Shown here: piece by piece, positions 55,789 to 64,000 of the stretch
How positions within the stretch are numbered: position 1 is the first letter of the stretch
Layout of the letters: each line of letters opens with the position of its first letter
Origin: Algibacter pectinivorans
GTDB lineage: Bacteria > Bacteroidota > Bacteroidia > Flavobacteriales > Flavobacteriaceae
Direction of reading: 5' to 3'
Length of the DNA stretch: 64,000 nt
Assembly: GCF_900112595.1 (NCBI RefSeq)
Contig: NZ_FOMI01000002.1
Location: forward strand, 78,690-142,689
Program-made: the position numbers and the translations under genes
The notes under the pieces: generated by a model
What the model saw: only the letters and a program-made list of their open reading frames with translations
The model's database searches: none
Told to the model about the DNA's origin: nothing

Positions 55789-58127
55789 TATCTAACCACC
55801 ATTAGTTTTAAAACTTTAGTTTCGAAAGTATCTAAATCTGAAATCAAAATTAAATAAACACCCGAAGCTACAAGATTATTTGCTAAATTTTTACCATTCC
55901 AGAAAGCTGTTCCCCCATCAATTTCTAGGTGATAACCTTGGTGTCTTAGGTTTATTCTAGATTGTGCTTCAGCCACGAGATTGCCTTCAATATCTGTAAT
56001 TTTAATGTTTACATTTTCAGATATATCTTTAATTTTAACTTTATCCTCAATAAAATTGAAACCTGGACGCACTGGATTAGGATAGACATATGCGCTTGAT
56101 ACGTCTTGAAGCGCAGACGATCCACCCGAATTAAATGTTAGTAAACCTTTTGTTGTCGCTATGTAAACTATACCGTTGTTATTGTCTAACTCAATATCGC
56201 TTATACTATTTGATGGTAAAGGCGAATTGGCCGTGGTGAAATGAAAGATGGTTTCTTGCCCATTTGAGGAAAGATAAAATATCCCAGCATCAGATGTTCC
56301 AATCCACTTATTATTTGAACCATCAACCTTTATTTGAGTTATATATTGTTGAAACAAAAGTTCTTTAGCAATGCCTTCTTCTTCAATAATAATTTCATCG
56401 ACTTGTAAGTCGTCATTTTCAAAAAAATCGGATGTATTGTAAAGCACACGTAAACCTCTAAATGTCCCTATCCATAATTGGTTATTATTATCTAGTGCAA
56501 CGGAGGTTACAAAAGGATCTGGCATGTTAAGATCTTCACGGCTTAAACTTTTAATTTTGGGATTACCATTATTTTCATTAAAACCTACTAAACCATTTAT
56601 ATGGGAACCCAAAAAAATGGTTCCAGAAGCTTCGTTAATTACTATCTCACTAAAGCCATTTTCGCTAGTTGGTTCTGCTATAATTTTCGAAAAATCGAAG
56701 GCTGTCCACCTGCCGTTTTCATATTTATTTAAAGGAGAGTCTACCCTACCATTAATTAACCATAACACCCCATTTGAATCAAAAGTACTCGTACCTGTAA
56801 GTTTAAAATTTCCTGCAAATGGCACTAATGTACTATTATCTTGATTAAATAATTGAATTGGCGTGTCATTATCAAACTCTATTAAACCCGAATAATATGA
56901 ACTTACAAACACTTGGTTGGGTTGTCTTGGATTAATAGCTGTATGAGCTAAATACCTAGGGTTTTCTATGACACTACTAATGGTATCGTACTGTATATTA
57001 GACCACTTATTATTTTTAAAACGGCTAATCCCTGTAAAAACCCTATCTCCTCGAATAAAGTTGAAAAAAAAGTTATAACCACCAGAAACACACCATAAAT
57101 CGTTATTAAAATACTCTAACGAAAATAAATCGTTACGAAGTGGGCCTTCTGGGTGAATTTCTTCGAATAAAACGGGGTCGGTAATTTTAGTTTTTAAAAT
57201 TCCAAAATCGGTACTTGCAATATAAACTTCATCACTATCTACAACTGCAGATTTATAGGTGGTGTCAAAATCCTCTACTACAGAAACGTTGGATACTAAA
57301 TTAAAATCTACATTATAAACATAAACATTACTTTTAGTGGTAACTACCAAATTAGAAGCATTAGAGGTTACTTCGTTAGGTACATCATCGAAACTCATTA
57401 ATTGGTTTAAATTATCGTTTATTACTTGATAAAGTATACCGTTAGCGTTTAAAACGTATAATTTTCCCTCGTTAATTTCAACGTCTATAAAGTTTCCAGA
57501 AGTAACATTTTCCCAGGTATTATAGTCTATTAAATTAGAACTAGAAATGTCTGCTTTTTTAACACCTCCGGAATCTAAACAAGCTGCATAAATAAATCCG
57601 TTAAAAATTGTGGTTTCCTTCACTTCAATTTGAGCGCCTCCAGCCCCAATAAAATAAGTATCTCCAAACTCCAAACGTTCAAGATCATATAAAGAAACAC
57701 CAAAATTAGTAGATATATATATTACATTTTGGTATGCGTTAAAATGATTAATTCTTTTGTTTTCCTGGGTAATCGAAGTTTTATCAACTATATCCACAAT
57801 CGTTAAAACATTATCATCGTTATCGAAAACAATTTCAATAAGTCCATTTTCATAACCTATTACTAATAATTGATAAATTTCACTATAATAAATTGTAGAT
57901 ATAGTTTCGCCCGAAAGCCCATTTACAGTAGTAAGTTCTTCGATGTTATTGGATTGAACGTCCACAGTAAAAATAGCATTACCTGAAGCAGCATATATTC
58001 TATTATTTCCCTTTACCACCTTTGTAATATCATAATATGAAAAATGGCCTTCCCATTGCGCCGAATAATCCTGAGCAAAATGAATAAATGGCGAAAAGCA
58101 AAACAGTATAAAAAGTATTTTTCTCAA
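55788..58127 (-). CDS. porZ: PorZ-like type IX secretion attachment-complex protein
   Basis: A 779-residue exported protein with two seven-blade-like beta-propeller regions (about 20-330 and 330-660) and a C-terminal beta domain. PorZ of Porphyromonas gingivalis is a surface member of the T9SS attachment complex that delivers anionic LPS to the sortase PorU. Matching features are the signal peptide (FSPFIHFAQ), the start DYSAQWEGHFSYYDITKVV, propeller strands such as NGLSGETISTIYYSEIYQLL and the C-terminal ITDIEGNLVAEAQ domain, which is T9SS-tail-like. Synteny with recO agrees with flavobacterial genomes. A -7 box precedes it at 58147-58154. It links the window's T9SS client proteins to the machinery. 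Confidence 0.85.
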   Translation of the reverse strand: MRKILFILFCFSPFIHFAQDYSAQWEGHFSYYDITKVVKGNNRIYAASGNAIFTVDVQSNNIEELTTVNGLSGETISTIYYSEIYQLLVIGYENGLIEIVFDNDDNVLTIVDIVDKTSITQENKRINHFNAYQNVIYISTNFGVSLYDLERLEFGDTYFIGAGGAQIEVKETTIFNGFIYAACLDSGGVKKADISSSNLIDYNTWENVTSGNFIDVEINEGKLYVLNANGILYQVINDNLNQLMSFDDVPNEVTSNASNLVVTTKSNVYVYNVDFNLVSNVSVVEDFDTTYKSAVVDSDEVYIASTDFGILKTKITDPVLFEEIHPEGPLRNDLFSLEYFNNDLWCVSGGYNFFFNFIRGDRVFTGISRFKNNKWSNIQYDTISSVIENPRYLAHTAINPRQPNQVFVSSYYSGLIEFDNDTPIQLFNQDNSTLVPFAGNFKLTGTSTFDSNGVLWLINGRVDSPLNKYENGRWTAFDFSKIIAEPTSENGFSEIVINEASGTIFLGSHINGLVGFNENNGNPKIKSLSREDLNMPDPFVTSVALDNNNQLWIGTFRGLRVLYNTSDFFENDDLQVDEIIIEEEGIAKELLFQQYITQIKVDGSNNKWIGTSDAGIFYLSSNGQETIFHFTTANSPLPSNSISDIELDNNNGIVYIATTKGLLTFNSGGSSALQDVSSAYVYPNPVRPGFNFIEDKVKIKDISENVNIKITDIEGNLVAEAQSRINLRHQGYHLEIDGGTAFWNGKNLANNLVASGVYLILISDLDTFETKVLKLMVVR

Positions 58128-58146
58128 AATTGAATTTATTTATGTT

Positions 58147-58154
58147 CAAAGATA
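58147..58154 (-). promoter_or_regulatory. -7 box of the porZ-recO-receptor operon
   Basis: Minus strand TATCTTTG fits TAnnTTTG, 20 bases before the porZ ATG. The -33 element is weak. Confidence 0.5.
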
Positions 58155-58256
58155 TTATATCTAACGAACTTCATCTTAAAATAATATATTATAAAATATA
58201 TAAAATGAAAACAAGGCTATCAAATTGTATTAAAGCTAACAACTAAAAATATGCAT

Positions 58257-59291
58257 TTAACTGGACAGCAATTTTCTTTGTCTTTCTTTTCTACTCTTAG
58301 ACAAATACCTTAACTCTAAAAAATGCCATGATAAAGTTGCTAAAATTAATATTAAAACTAATACTAAACCACTTACAATAAATGGATTACACACCTGAAA
58401 CAAGCCGTAATAAACACATACTTGAATGATTGGAAAATGATAAATATATACGCCATAAGTTATGTCTCCATATTTTCCAAAGTTATTTAATACCTTAAAA
58501 TTATAGGCTAGATAAAAAACCATAAAACTATACGCTAAAGGTTTAAAAATATGAGTACCTATTACGTACTGTTCTAAAAAAAACACAAACAAACAAGGTA
58601 AAATTAATTGATGTTTCCATTTTATAAAAAAATTGAAGTTTTTGTAGAGTACAATTCCACACATGAAAAAAGCTAAGGCACCAGGTAATTGCTTTGCTAT
58701 TCGATACATATCTACAGAAACAAAATAATTAAAATATAGTATTGAAAGCAAATAAACAATAACACTAAAAATATGGATTTTATTTTTTTTCGATTTAGCA
58801 ACCCAATAAAACAAAGGTAACAATAGGTAAAAAGCCTCTTCAATTTTTATAGTCCAAAGCGCACCATTAACAGCACATAAATAATTACCACTAAAAACCC
58901 CTGGCAAACAAGGTTCGATATAGTTTTGAAAGGCTAAGTTGGCTAAGAGGTACTTCCAAAATTGGCCATCTGTAAAATAGTCACCCACGGAATATGTTGA
59001 AATAACAGAAAAAAACAGGGCACAAAACATAATAACAAAAAGGTAGGCAGGAACTATACGCCTTACTCTTTTAATTAGATAAGACTTTAAAGATTGACTA
59101 TTTTCATAACTTTTGGCAATTAAAAACCCACTAATAACAAAAAATCCATTTATAGCTAATCGTGTATTAAAAAGCCCTATGTAATCTTGGAACATTTCAA
59201 CTTGGCTTAACTCGATAATGTGAGCAAAACAGACCGTAAGAGCAAAAACAACCCTTAAAAAGTCGAAATTATTAGTGTTTATATTTTTCAA
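58257..59291 (-). CDS. Acyltransferase family 3 (OafA/NodX-like) membrane protein
   Basis: A 344-residue integral membrane protein with about ten hydrophobic segments, of the PF01757 family that O-acylates surface polysaccharides or other glycans. Family motifs are the N-terminal FDFLRVVFALTVCFAHI (the catalytic-type His), INGFFVISGFLIAKSYE, the basic IKRVRRIVPAYLF and NGALWTIKIEEAFYLLLP. No SGNH domain is fused. It is monocistronic, and no polysaccharide gene cluster surrounds it, so the substrate is open. It is flanked by porZ and the gdhA terminator. Confidence 0.92.
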   Translation of the reverse strand: MKNINTNNFDFLRVVFALTVCFAHIIELSQVEMFQDYIGLFNTRLAINGFFVISGFLIAKSYENSQSLKSYLIKRVRRIVPAYLFVIMFCALFFSVISTYSVGDYFTDGQFWKYLLANLAFQNYIEPCLPGVFSGNYLCAVNGALWTIKIEEAFYLLLPLFYWVAKSKKNKIHIFSVIVYLLSILYFNYFVSVDMYRIAKQLPGALAFFMCGIVLYKNFNFFIKWKHQLILPCLFVFFLEQYVIGTHIFKPLAYSFMVFYLAYNFKVLNNFGKYGDITYGVYIYHFPIIQVCVYYGLFQVCNPFIVSGLVLVLILILATLSWHFLELRYLSKSRKERQRKLLSS

Positions 59292-59360
59292 GACTTAAAC
59301 TTTATGTTTCAAATATATTTATAACTATCGAGCTTTTATGGAGAATTACATGATTTAAAC

Positions 59361-59392
59361 AAAAAAAGCTCCCTAATACAGTAGGGAGCTTT
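59361..59392 (-). terminator. Intrinsic terminator of gdhA
   Basis: On the minus strand AAAGCTCCCTA, loop CTGTAT, TAGGGAGCTTT is followed by more T. It has a perfect 11-base-pair stem and lies 24 bases beyond the gdhA stop. Confidence 0.93.
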
Positions 59393-59415
59393 CCATTTAT
59401 AAGAATTCTTATGGA

Positions 59416-60759
59416 TTATACAATACCTTGAGCTAACATGGCATCTGCTACTTTTACAAATCCAGCTATATTTGCACCTTTAACATAATCTACGTAGCCA
59501 TCATCATCTTTACCATACTCTGTACATGATTTATGAATGTCTGACATAATCTCTTTAAGTTTACTATCTACCTCTTCTCTAGACCATTTAAATCGTAAAG
59601 AGTTTTGAGTCATTTCTAATCCTGAAGTTGCAACGCCACCAGCATTCGATGCCTTTCCTGGAGCAAATAATATTTTAGCTTTATGAAATGCTGCTATGGC
59701 CGCTTTAGTTGAAGGCATATTTGCACCCTCGCTAACACAAATACAACCGTTTTTTAAAAGTGTTTTTGCATCGTCTTCTTGCAGTTCATTTTGCGTTGCA
59801 CAAGGTAAAGCCACATCGCATTTTTCACCCCATGGTGTTTTTCCTTCTACAAATTTAGCATTAGGATAAGACTCGACATACTCACTAATTCTGCCACGTT
59901 TAACATTTTTAAGCTCCATTACAAAGGCAAGTTTATCGGTATCAATACCGTCTTCATCAACAATATAACCCGAAGAGTCGGAAAGTGTTAAAACCTTACC
60001 TCCCAATTGCAACACTTTTTCGGCCGCATATTGCGCCACATTTCCCGAACCGGATATTATAACATTTTTACCTTCTATACTATCGTTTTTAGTTTCAAGC
60101 ATTTTTTGAGCAAAGTATACATTACCATAACCTGTAGCTTCTGGTCTAATTAAAGAACCTCCCCAAGACATACCCTTACCTGTTAAAACGCCTGTAAATT
60201 CATTTCTTAATTTTTTGTACATACCAAACAAAAATCCAATTTCTCTTGTACCTACTCCAATATCTCCAGCAGGAACATCTGTATTTGGTCCAATATACCT
60301 AAATAATTCACTCATAAAAGCGTGGCAAAAACGCATAATCTCATTATCCGATTTTCCTTTAGGATCAAAATCGCTACCTCCTTTTCCGCCTCCCATTGGC
60401 AAGGTTGTTAACGAGTTTTTAAAAACTTGCTCGAAAGCCAAAAATTTTAAAATGCTAGCGTTTACCGTTGGATGAAATCTTAAACCACCTTTATATGGAC
60501 CTATAGCAGAATTCATTTGTACTCGGTAACCTCTGTTAACTTGTATTTCGCCCCTATCGTCTACCCAAGATACTCTAAAAGAGATTAGTCGTTCTGGTTC
60601 AACCATCCGTAGTAAAATATTTTTACCATAATAAATATCGTGTTTTACAATATACGGTATCACTGTTTCTGCTACTTCTTCGACAGCCTGTAAAAATTCT
60701 GGTTCGTGGCCATTTCTTTTCCTTACCTGGTCCAAAAATGCTTTTATATTTTGTTTCAT
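59416..60759 (-). CDS. gdhA: Glutamate dehydrogenase, hexameric NADP-type
   Basis: GdhA interconverts 2-oxoglutarate plus ammonium and glutamate. The 447-residue protein matches the hexameric short form: YKGGLRFHPTVNASILKFLA, the catalytic LPMGGGKGGSDFDPKGKS, VPAGDIGVGTREIGFLFG, the Rossmann motif ISGSGNVAQYAAEK and the C-terminal CTEYGKDDDGYVDYVKGANI minus none. The residue after the second beta strand of the nucleotide fold is Ser in TLSDSSGYI, typical of NADP-preferring enzymes, but cofactor choice is not certain. It is transcribed divergently from the barrel protein gene at 60962. Confidence 0.96.
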   Translation of the reverse strand: MKQNIKAFLDQVRKRNGHEPEFLQAVEEVAETVIPYIVKHDIYYGKNILLRMVEPERLISFRVSWVDDRGEIQVNRGYRVQMNSAIGPYKGGLRFHPTVNASILKFLAFEQVFKNSLTTLPMGGGKGGSDFDPKGKSDNEIMRFCHAFMSELFRYIGPNTDVPAGDIGVGTREIGFLFGMYKKLRNEFTGVLTGKGMSWGGSLIRPEATGYGNVYFAQKMLETKNDSIEGKNVIISGSGNVAQYAAEKVLQLGGKVLTLSDSSGYIVDEDGIDTDKLAFVMELKNVKRGRISEYVESYPNAKFVEGKTPWGEKCDVALPCATQNELQEDDAKTLLKNGCICVSEGANMPSTKAAIAAFHKAKILFAPGKASNAGGVATSGLEMTQNSLRFKWSREEVDSKLKEIMSDIHKSCTEYGKDDDGYVDYVKGANIAGFVKVADAMLAQGIV

Positions 60760-60808
60760 AGTATGATTATAATATCATTAATTTATTGAAAAAAGTAATT
60801 TTTAAAAA

Positions 60809-60816
60809 CAAATATA
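60809..60816 (-). promoter_or_regulatory. -7 box of gdhA
   Basis: Minus strand TATATTTG fits TAnnTTTG, 50 bases before the gdhA ATG. The -33 element is not clear. Confidence 0.45.
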
Positions 60817-60897
60817 CGTTATCTTCAAAAAATTAAATGATAATTTTTGAAATTCGCAACATAAACGACATGCTAAAGTCCACTAATATATTAATAT

Positions 60898-60927
60898 TTG
60901 TTTGTTTTAGTAGTTTTTATATATTTG
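60898..60927 (+). promoter_or_regulatory. Complete Bacteroidota promoter (TTG-N19-TATATTTG) of the barrel protein gene
   Basis: TTG at 60898-60900 is followed by exactly 19 bases and TATATTTG at 60920-60927, the best full match to the Bacteroidota consensus seen in the window. It lies 35 bases before the ATG at 60962. Confidence 0.7.
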
Positions 60928-60961
60928 CCTCTAATAATGCCCTCTATAAAATAGACTTTTT

Positions 60962-61765
60962 ATGCTTAACTTGAAACATTTAGCTTCAGTTTGTTGCCTA
61001 CTTTTCACACTTTTAAGTGCACATGCTCAGTTAGGCTTTTCTCATGAATTGGGTGTTATTGCAGGACCACTTCAATTTAGGTCCGATTATGGTGTTCGTG
61101 AAGATTCTAAAACCAATATTGGCAATTCGGGCTTTGGTATTGGGGTTGTACATTATATAAACTTTTCGTACCGTGCAGACTGTAACTGTTACACTACAGA
61201 CACTTATTTTAATGACCATTTTAAAATAAGAAATGAAATTTCTTACAATAAAACAAATTTAGAACATTTAGGTAAGTGGGTATCGGCTAACAGAACAACT
61301 ATTGAAGCAGAACAATTAAGAACTCATAAAGGCGTTGCCGAAAATCTTGACATTGGTACACAACTGGAGTTTTTCCCTTTAAGTATTCGTGATTTTCAAG
61401 GCTTTGCCTATAATTTTGCGCCGTTTGTAAGTTTAGGGGTGCATTACACCTCTTACACACCCGAAGTAAGCACAACTTATGCAAATCCTAATACCGCAGC
61501 AATTGGAGATGTTACCGATCCTAGTAACTTTTACTCTGGTTGGGAACCTGGATCTGTAGATGCCTCTCCAGGAAGTACATGGTCTGTGGTTTCTAGTGTT
61601 GGTGTGAGGTATAAACTAACCAAACTATCAGATTTAATGCTAGATTTAAGATGGCAGTATTATTTTGATGATAATGTAGATGGATTAGACCATCAATTAG
61701 AATCGAATAAATATAACGATTGGCTAGTATGGTTAAATGTTGGCTACATTTTCTATCTAGATTAA
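60962..61765 (+). CDS. Outer-membrane protein of the gdhA-linked THC0290_0291-like type
   Basis: A 267-residue exported protein: signal peptide (LLFTLLSAHAQ), then a beta-rich sequence beginning LGFSHELGVIAGPLQFRSDY, with a cysteine pair in YRADCNCYT and late strands SVGVRYKLTKLSDLMLDLRW and WLVWLNVGYIFYLD. It is probably an outer-membrane barrel. It is divergent from gdhA, an arrangement I recall from other flavobacteria, where the family carries the name THC0290_0291. Function unknown. It has its own strong promoter. Confidence 0.75.
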   Translation: MLNLKHLASVCCLLFTLLSAHAQLGFSHELGVIAGPLQFRSDYGVREDSKTNIGNSGFGIGVVHYINFSYRADCNCYTTDTYFNDHFKIRNEISYNKTNLEHLGKWVSANRTTIEAEQLRTHKGVAENLDIGTQLEFFPLSIRDFQGFAYNFAPFVSLGVHYTSYTPEVSTTYANPNTAAIGDVTDPSNFYSGWEPGSVDASPGSTWSVVSSVGVRYKLTKLSDLMLDLRWQYYFDDNVDGLDHQLESNKYNDWLVWLNVGYIFYLD

Positions 61766-61923
61766 TTGTTAAAGGCCGCCGTAAAAGCAAATTACCATAC
61801 ACCTATGGCAACGGGATGCTTTTCTTATTTTGCTACATGCATACATTTTACAAAAACTTTATTCTTTTAATGGCGTTAATTCAAATGCTATAATTATCTT
61901 TAATCAAGGATTAATTTTTAAGT

Positions 61924-62646
61924 ATGCACCATAATAAATTTCTCATTTTAATAAGTTTTTTTGTTATTCTTTTTAGTTGTAAAAAGGAAGTGGAAACTAT
62001 TTATACAGATACTAATTTTACTACCAAAAACAACACTATTGTTGAAATAAATATCCCGCAAGCTTCTGGTAACGAAACCATAGCCAATCAAATTAATTCT
62101 GAAATTAATAAAGCAATCATTTCAGCTTTACACCTAGGATATCCCGATGAGATTACCTCAACTTCAATAGAAGAAAGTATTGCTTCCTTCACCGAAGAAT
62201 TCAAGGCATTTAAAAATGATTTTCCAGAAACTGGCGAGCAATGGGAAGCACAAATAGATGGCGAGGTTATATATCAATCTCCAGAGCTAACTACCATAGC
62301 TATTACTAGCTATATAAACACCGGTGGTGCACATGGTAATTTGAGTATTTCCTTTTTAAATTTTAATTCTGAAACTGGACAACCCCTTAAAAACAATGAT
62401 TTGTTCACCAACATGGAAGGCTTCAAAACATTATCTAAATCGTACTTTACAACAGCCACGATAGATAAAAGTCTACTTCTAGACATTGAATCATTTAAAT
62501 TACCGCAAAATATTGGCTATAGCGAAGACGGTATTATTTTACTTTACAACACCTATGAAATCGCACCATATTCTAGCGGAATAATTGAGTTTGCAGTTCC
62601 CTTTAAAGCTGCAGCACCTTTTTTAGTTTTTAATAGCTCTTTTTAA
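61924..62646 (+). CDS. DUF4163/DUF3298-type lipoprotein (RsiV/PdaC-like)
   Basis: A 240-residue predicted lipoprotein: signal with lipobox VILFSC (Cys about 19) followed by the basic/acidic linker KKEVE. The fold matches the DUF4163 (about 25-125) plus DUF3298 (about 140-235) pair found in anti-sigma factor RsiV and in PdaC. Typical strings are EQWEAQIDGEVIYQSPELTT, NTGGAHGNLSISFLNFN and YEIAPYSSGIIEFAVPF. In RsiV this part binds lysozyme; no sigma factor gene or membrane anchor helix is seen here, so that role is not implied. The 3' end overlaps the convergent DinB-family gene by 24 bases. Confidence 0.85.
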   Translation: MHHNKFLILISFFVILFSCKKEVETIYTDTNFTTKNNTIVEINIPQASGNETIANQINSEINKAIISALHLGYPDEITSTSIEESIASFTEEFKAFKNDFPETGEQWEAQIDGEVIYQSPELTTIAITSYINTGGAHGNLSISFLNFNSETGQPLKNNDLFTNMEGFKTLSKSYFTTATIDKSLLLDIESFKLPQNIGYSEDGIILLYNTYEIAPYSSGIIEFAVPFKAAAPFLVFNSSF

Positions 62647-63087
62647 GGCTAAAATATAACCTTGATGCATTGCTTCATGCAGAAGGATGAACTGTAAAGC
62701 ATCGTCTATATTGGTTAGCGTATTTCCTGTTGTAGACACCGTGTACGCGTTATATTCTTTGAACACGCCATTTTTATAATCTAACTCAAGATCATTTATC
62801 GTTGAAGTTAGCAACGCTTTAATCTCATCTACCTCAGCCTGTGTAACAGGACCTTCTGGCTTACTATCCTTTCTATATTTATTTACCAATGCATCACTAA
62901 CTTTCATTGGTAATCCCGATAACTTATAGGCCAATAATTGAGCGGTAACCACAACGTGTCCAATATTCCATATAATATTATTGTTAAATCCTTCTGGAAT
63001 TTTATTTAAATCTTCTAGCGCGTGGTCTTCAATATGTTTCTTAAATATCGGACGAATATTATTTAGTACTTTAAAGGTAAATTGCAT
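62623..63087 (-). CDS. DinB/YfiT-family putative metal-dependent protein
   Basis: A 154-residue four-helix-bundle protein of the DinB_2 type. The three expected metal-binding histidines are present: WNIGHVV in helix 2 and HEAMHQGY (H-x-x-x-H) near the C-terminus. Relatives include bacillithiol or mycothiol transferases and many uncharacterised enzymes, so a thiol-transferase or detoxification role is possible. The name refers to a Bacillus damage-inducible gene, not to polymerase IV. Its 3' end overlaps the lipoprotein gene by 24 bases, in convergent orientation. Confidence 0.88.
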   Translation of the reverse strand: MQFTFKVLNNIRPIFKKHIEDHALEDLNKIPEGFNNNIIWNIGHVVVTAQLLAYKLSGLPMKVSDALVNKYRKDSKPEGPVTQAEVDEIKALLTSTINDLELDYKNGVFKEYNAYTVSTTGNTLTNIDDALQFILLHEAMHQGYILALKRAIKN

Positions 63088-63196
63088 TTTATTTAATTTT
63101 TTGATAAATATAGTATTTATGGTGTAATTGCTTTTATTTGTTGGTAAGATTCTTTAGATTTCCTTATTCAAGAAAATAAAGTAAACAGAATTATTT

Positions 63197-63553
63197 ATGA
63201 AAAAAGTATACTATTTAAAAACCTGTAGCACTTGTACTAGAATATTAAAAGAACTCCATTTACCCTCAGATTTTGTTTTACAAGACATTAAATCTGAAGC
63301 TATAACGGTAAAACAAGTTGAAGCCATGGAAGCCCTTGCTGGCAGTTACGAAGCCCTTTTTAGTAAACGATCTAAACTTTACAAGGAAATGGATTTAAAA
63401 AATCAAGACCTTACTGAAAAAGACTTTAAACACTACATTTTAGAACATTACACATTTTTAAGCAGACCAGTAATTATTATTGATAATCACATATTTATAG
63501 GAAACTCGAAAAAAACGATCGAAAACGTTAAAAACCACCTTAGCAGTAGTTAA
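63197..63553 (+). CDS. ArsC/Spx-family thioredoxin-fold protein
   Basis: A 118-residue protein with the N-terminal C-x-x-C motif KTCSTCTRIL and the ArsC-like order of helices, ending in the cis-Pro region FLSRPVIIIDNHIFIG. The family covers arsenate reductases and Spx-type regulators. The short sequence and the absence of an ars operon argue against arsenate resistance as the main role. It might act as a redox protein; function unresolved. Confidence 0.85.
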   Translation: MKKVYYLKTCSTCTRILKELHLPSDFVLQDIKSEAITVKQVEAMEALAGSYEALFSKRSKLYKEMDLKNQDLTEKDFKHYILEHYTFLSRPVIIIDNHIFIGNSKKTIENVKNHLSSS

Positions 63554-63623
63554 ATATCTGTTAATAAAGGCATATCAGTCAATATTCAATTTAAACGAGA
63601 CAACCACCGCGACACTCTAAACG

Positions 63624-63631
63624 TATATTTG
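63624..63631 (+). promoter_or_regulatory. -7 box of the YtxH-domain gene
   Basis: TATATTTG fits TAnnTTTG, 37 bases before the ATG at 63668. No clear -33 TTG at 19 bases. Confidence 0.4.
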
Positions 63632-63667
63632 GTATATCAATAAATGTTTAATTTAAATCAATATACA

Positions 63668-64000
63668 ATGAGTAATAACGGAAATACATTTTTAGGAATA
63701 TTAGCAGGTACAGCAATTGGAGCTACCTTAGGAATTTTATTCGCACCAGATAAAGGAGCAAATACAAGACAGCGTATTAGCGACGAGGCACAATTAGCGA
63801 AACAAAAAATTAGTGAAACGGCCACCGAGTTAAAAGAACAAGTGGTAAATACCGCTACAGAAAAAAAGCAAACGTTAGATGAGCAAATGGAATCGTTAAT
63901 TTCAAGTGCAAGTTATAAAGCAGACGATGTTATAAACACTCTTGAAAGCAAATTAAAAGCCTTAAAAGAGAAGAATAAAAAATTACAAAAAACATCATAA
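63668..64000 (+). CDS. YtxH-domain (general stress-like) protein
   Basis: About 110 residues. An in-frame ATG at 63644 would add eight residues; I prefer 63668 because A-rich sequence precedes it and the YtxH domain begins at once. The glycine-rich membrane-like segment GILAGTAIGATLGILFAPDK is followed by a long charged amphipathic helix with coiled-coil character (LAKQKISETATELKEQVVNT). In Bacillus YtxH belongs to the general stress regulon; in Bacteroidota its role is unknown. The stop codon is the last three bases of the window, so the gene is complete. Confidence 0.85.
   Translation: MSNNGNTFLGILAGTAIGATLGILFAPDKGANTRQRISDEAQLAKQKISETATELKEQVVNTATEKKQTLDEQMESLISSASYKADDVINTLESKLKALKEKNKKLQKTS

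Noticed and set aside
61924-62646. RsiV-type anti-sigma factor
   Set aside because: The DUF4163/DUF3298 region fits, but the protein is a lipoprotein without a cytoplasmic anti-sigma domain, and no sigma factor gene is adjacent.
62623-63087. DNA polymerase IV (also called DinB)
   Set aside because: The protein is a 154-residue four-helix bundle with a metal-binding His triad, unrelated to Y-family polymerases.

Overview
The window is a chromosomal segment of an AT-rich Bacteroidota genome, most likely a (marine) member of the family Flavobacteriaceae. Support for this: several start regions carry the Bacteroidota -7 promoter element TAnnTTTG instead of a sigma70 -10 box, there are three TonB-dependent receptors, large secreted proteins end in type IX secretion (T9SS) sorting domains, PorZ is present, and small lipoproteins such as a DUF4270 protein occur. 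I see no rRNA, tRNA, CRISPR array, insertion sequence or prophage. Most of the window is housekeeping core; the accessory-looking part is the secreted-protein block at 10.5-26.1 kb.

Layout. 1-2.7 kb (minus): 3'-truncated patatin-like phospholipase and uvrC. 2.9-5.8 kb (plus): a tightly overlapping cassette of RimB-like retropepsin-fold protease, RimK ATP-grasp ligase, an AstE/AspA-type M14 deacylase and 5-formyl-THF cyclo-ligase. 5.8-10.4 kb (minus): ileS, a DksA/TraR-like protein and lspA, with a terminator-like hairpin before lspA. 10.5-26.1 kb (minus): three consecutive giant secreted paralogues (1531, about 1907 and 1597 aa) built of calcium-binding type-3 repeats or SprB-like repeats, a LamG domain, a shared pre-tail module and a T9SS tail. 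26.9-31.7 kb (minus): panC, panD, an UPF0104/LPG-synthase-type membrane protein, a serine-less esterase-like protein and radA.

31.9-43.1 kb (plus): a truncated glycogen-synthase-like protein, a DUF4270 lipoprotein, glmS, a TonB-dependent receptor paired with an SGNH-hydrolase lipoprotein, then atpD-atpC. 43.2-46.1 kb (minus): an orphan umuD, a small secreted protein and a MocR-type regulator whose PLP lysine is replaced. The regulator is divergent from a BtuB-like TonB receptor (46.2-48.0 kb), followed by a JmjC/cupin protein and an outer-membrane barrel protein. 49.7-64.0 kb: recX, a lamin-tail T9SS cargo protein, the porZ-recO-TonB receptor operon, an acyltransferase, gdhA with a divergent barrel protein, a DUF4163/DUF3298 lipoprotein, a DinB-family protein, an ArsC/Spx-like protein and a YtxH-domain protein.

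How the parts relate. PorZ belongs to the T9SS attachment machinery, and at least four proteins here carry T9SS tails, so the window holds both a machine component and its clients. Several genes keep a family fold but have lost the diagnostic catalytic or ligand residues: the esterase-like protein, the GT5-like protein, the MocR regulator and the DksA-like zinc site. These are the most useful leads. The most system-like modules are the rimB-rimK-deacylase cassette, the triple adhesin block and the TonB-receptor/SGNH-lipoprotein pair. All functions are inferred from sequence reading alone; no database search was run.
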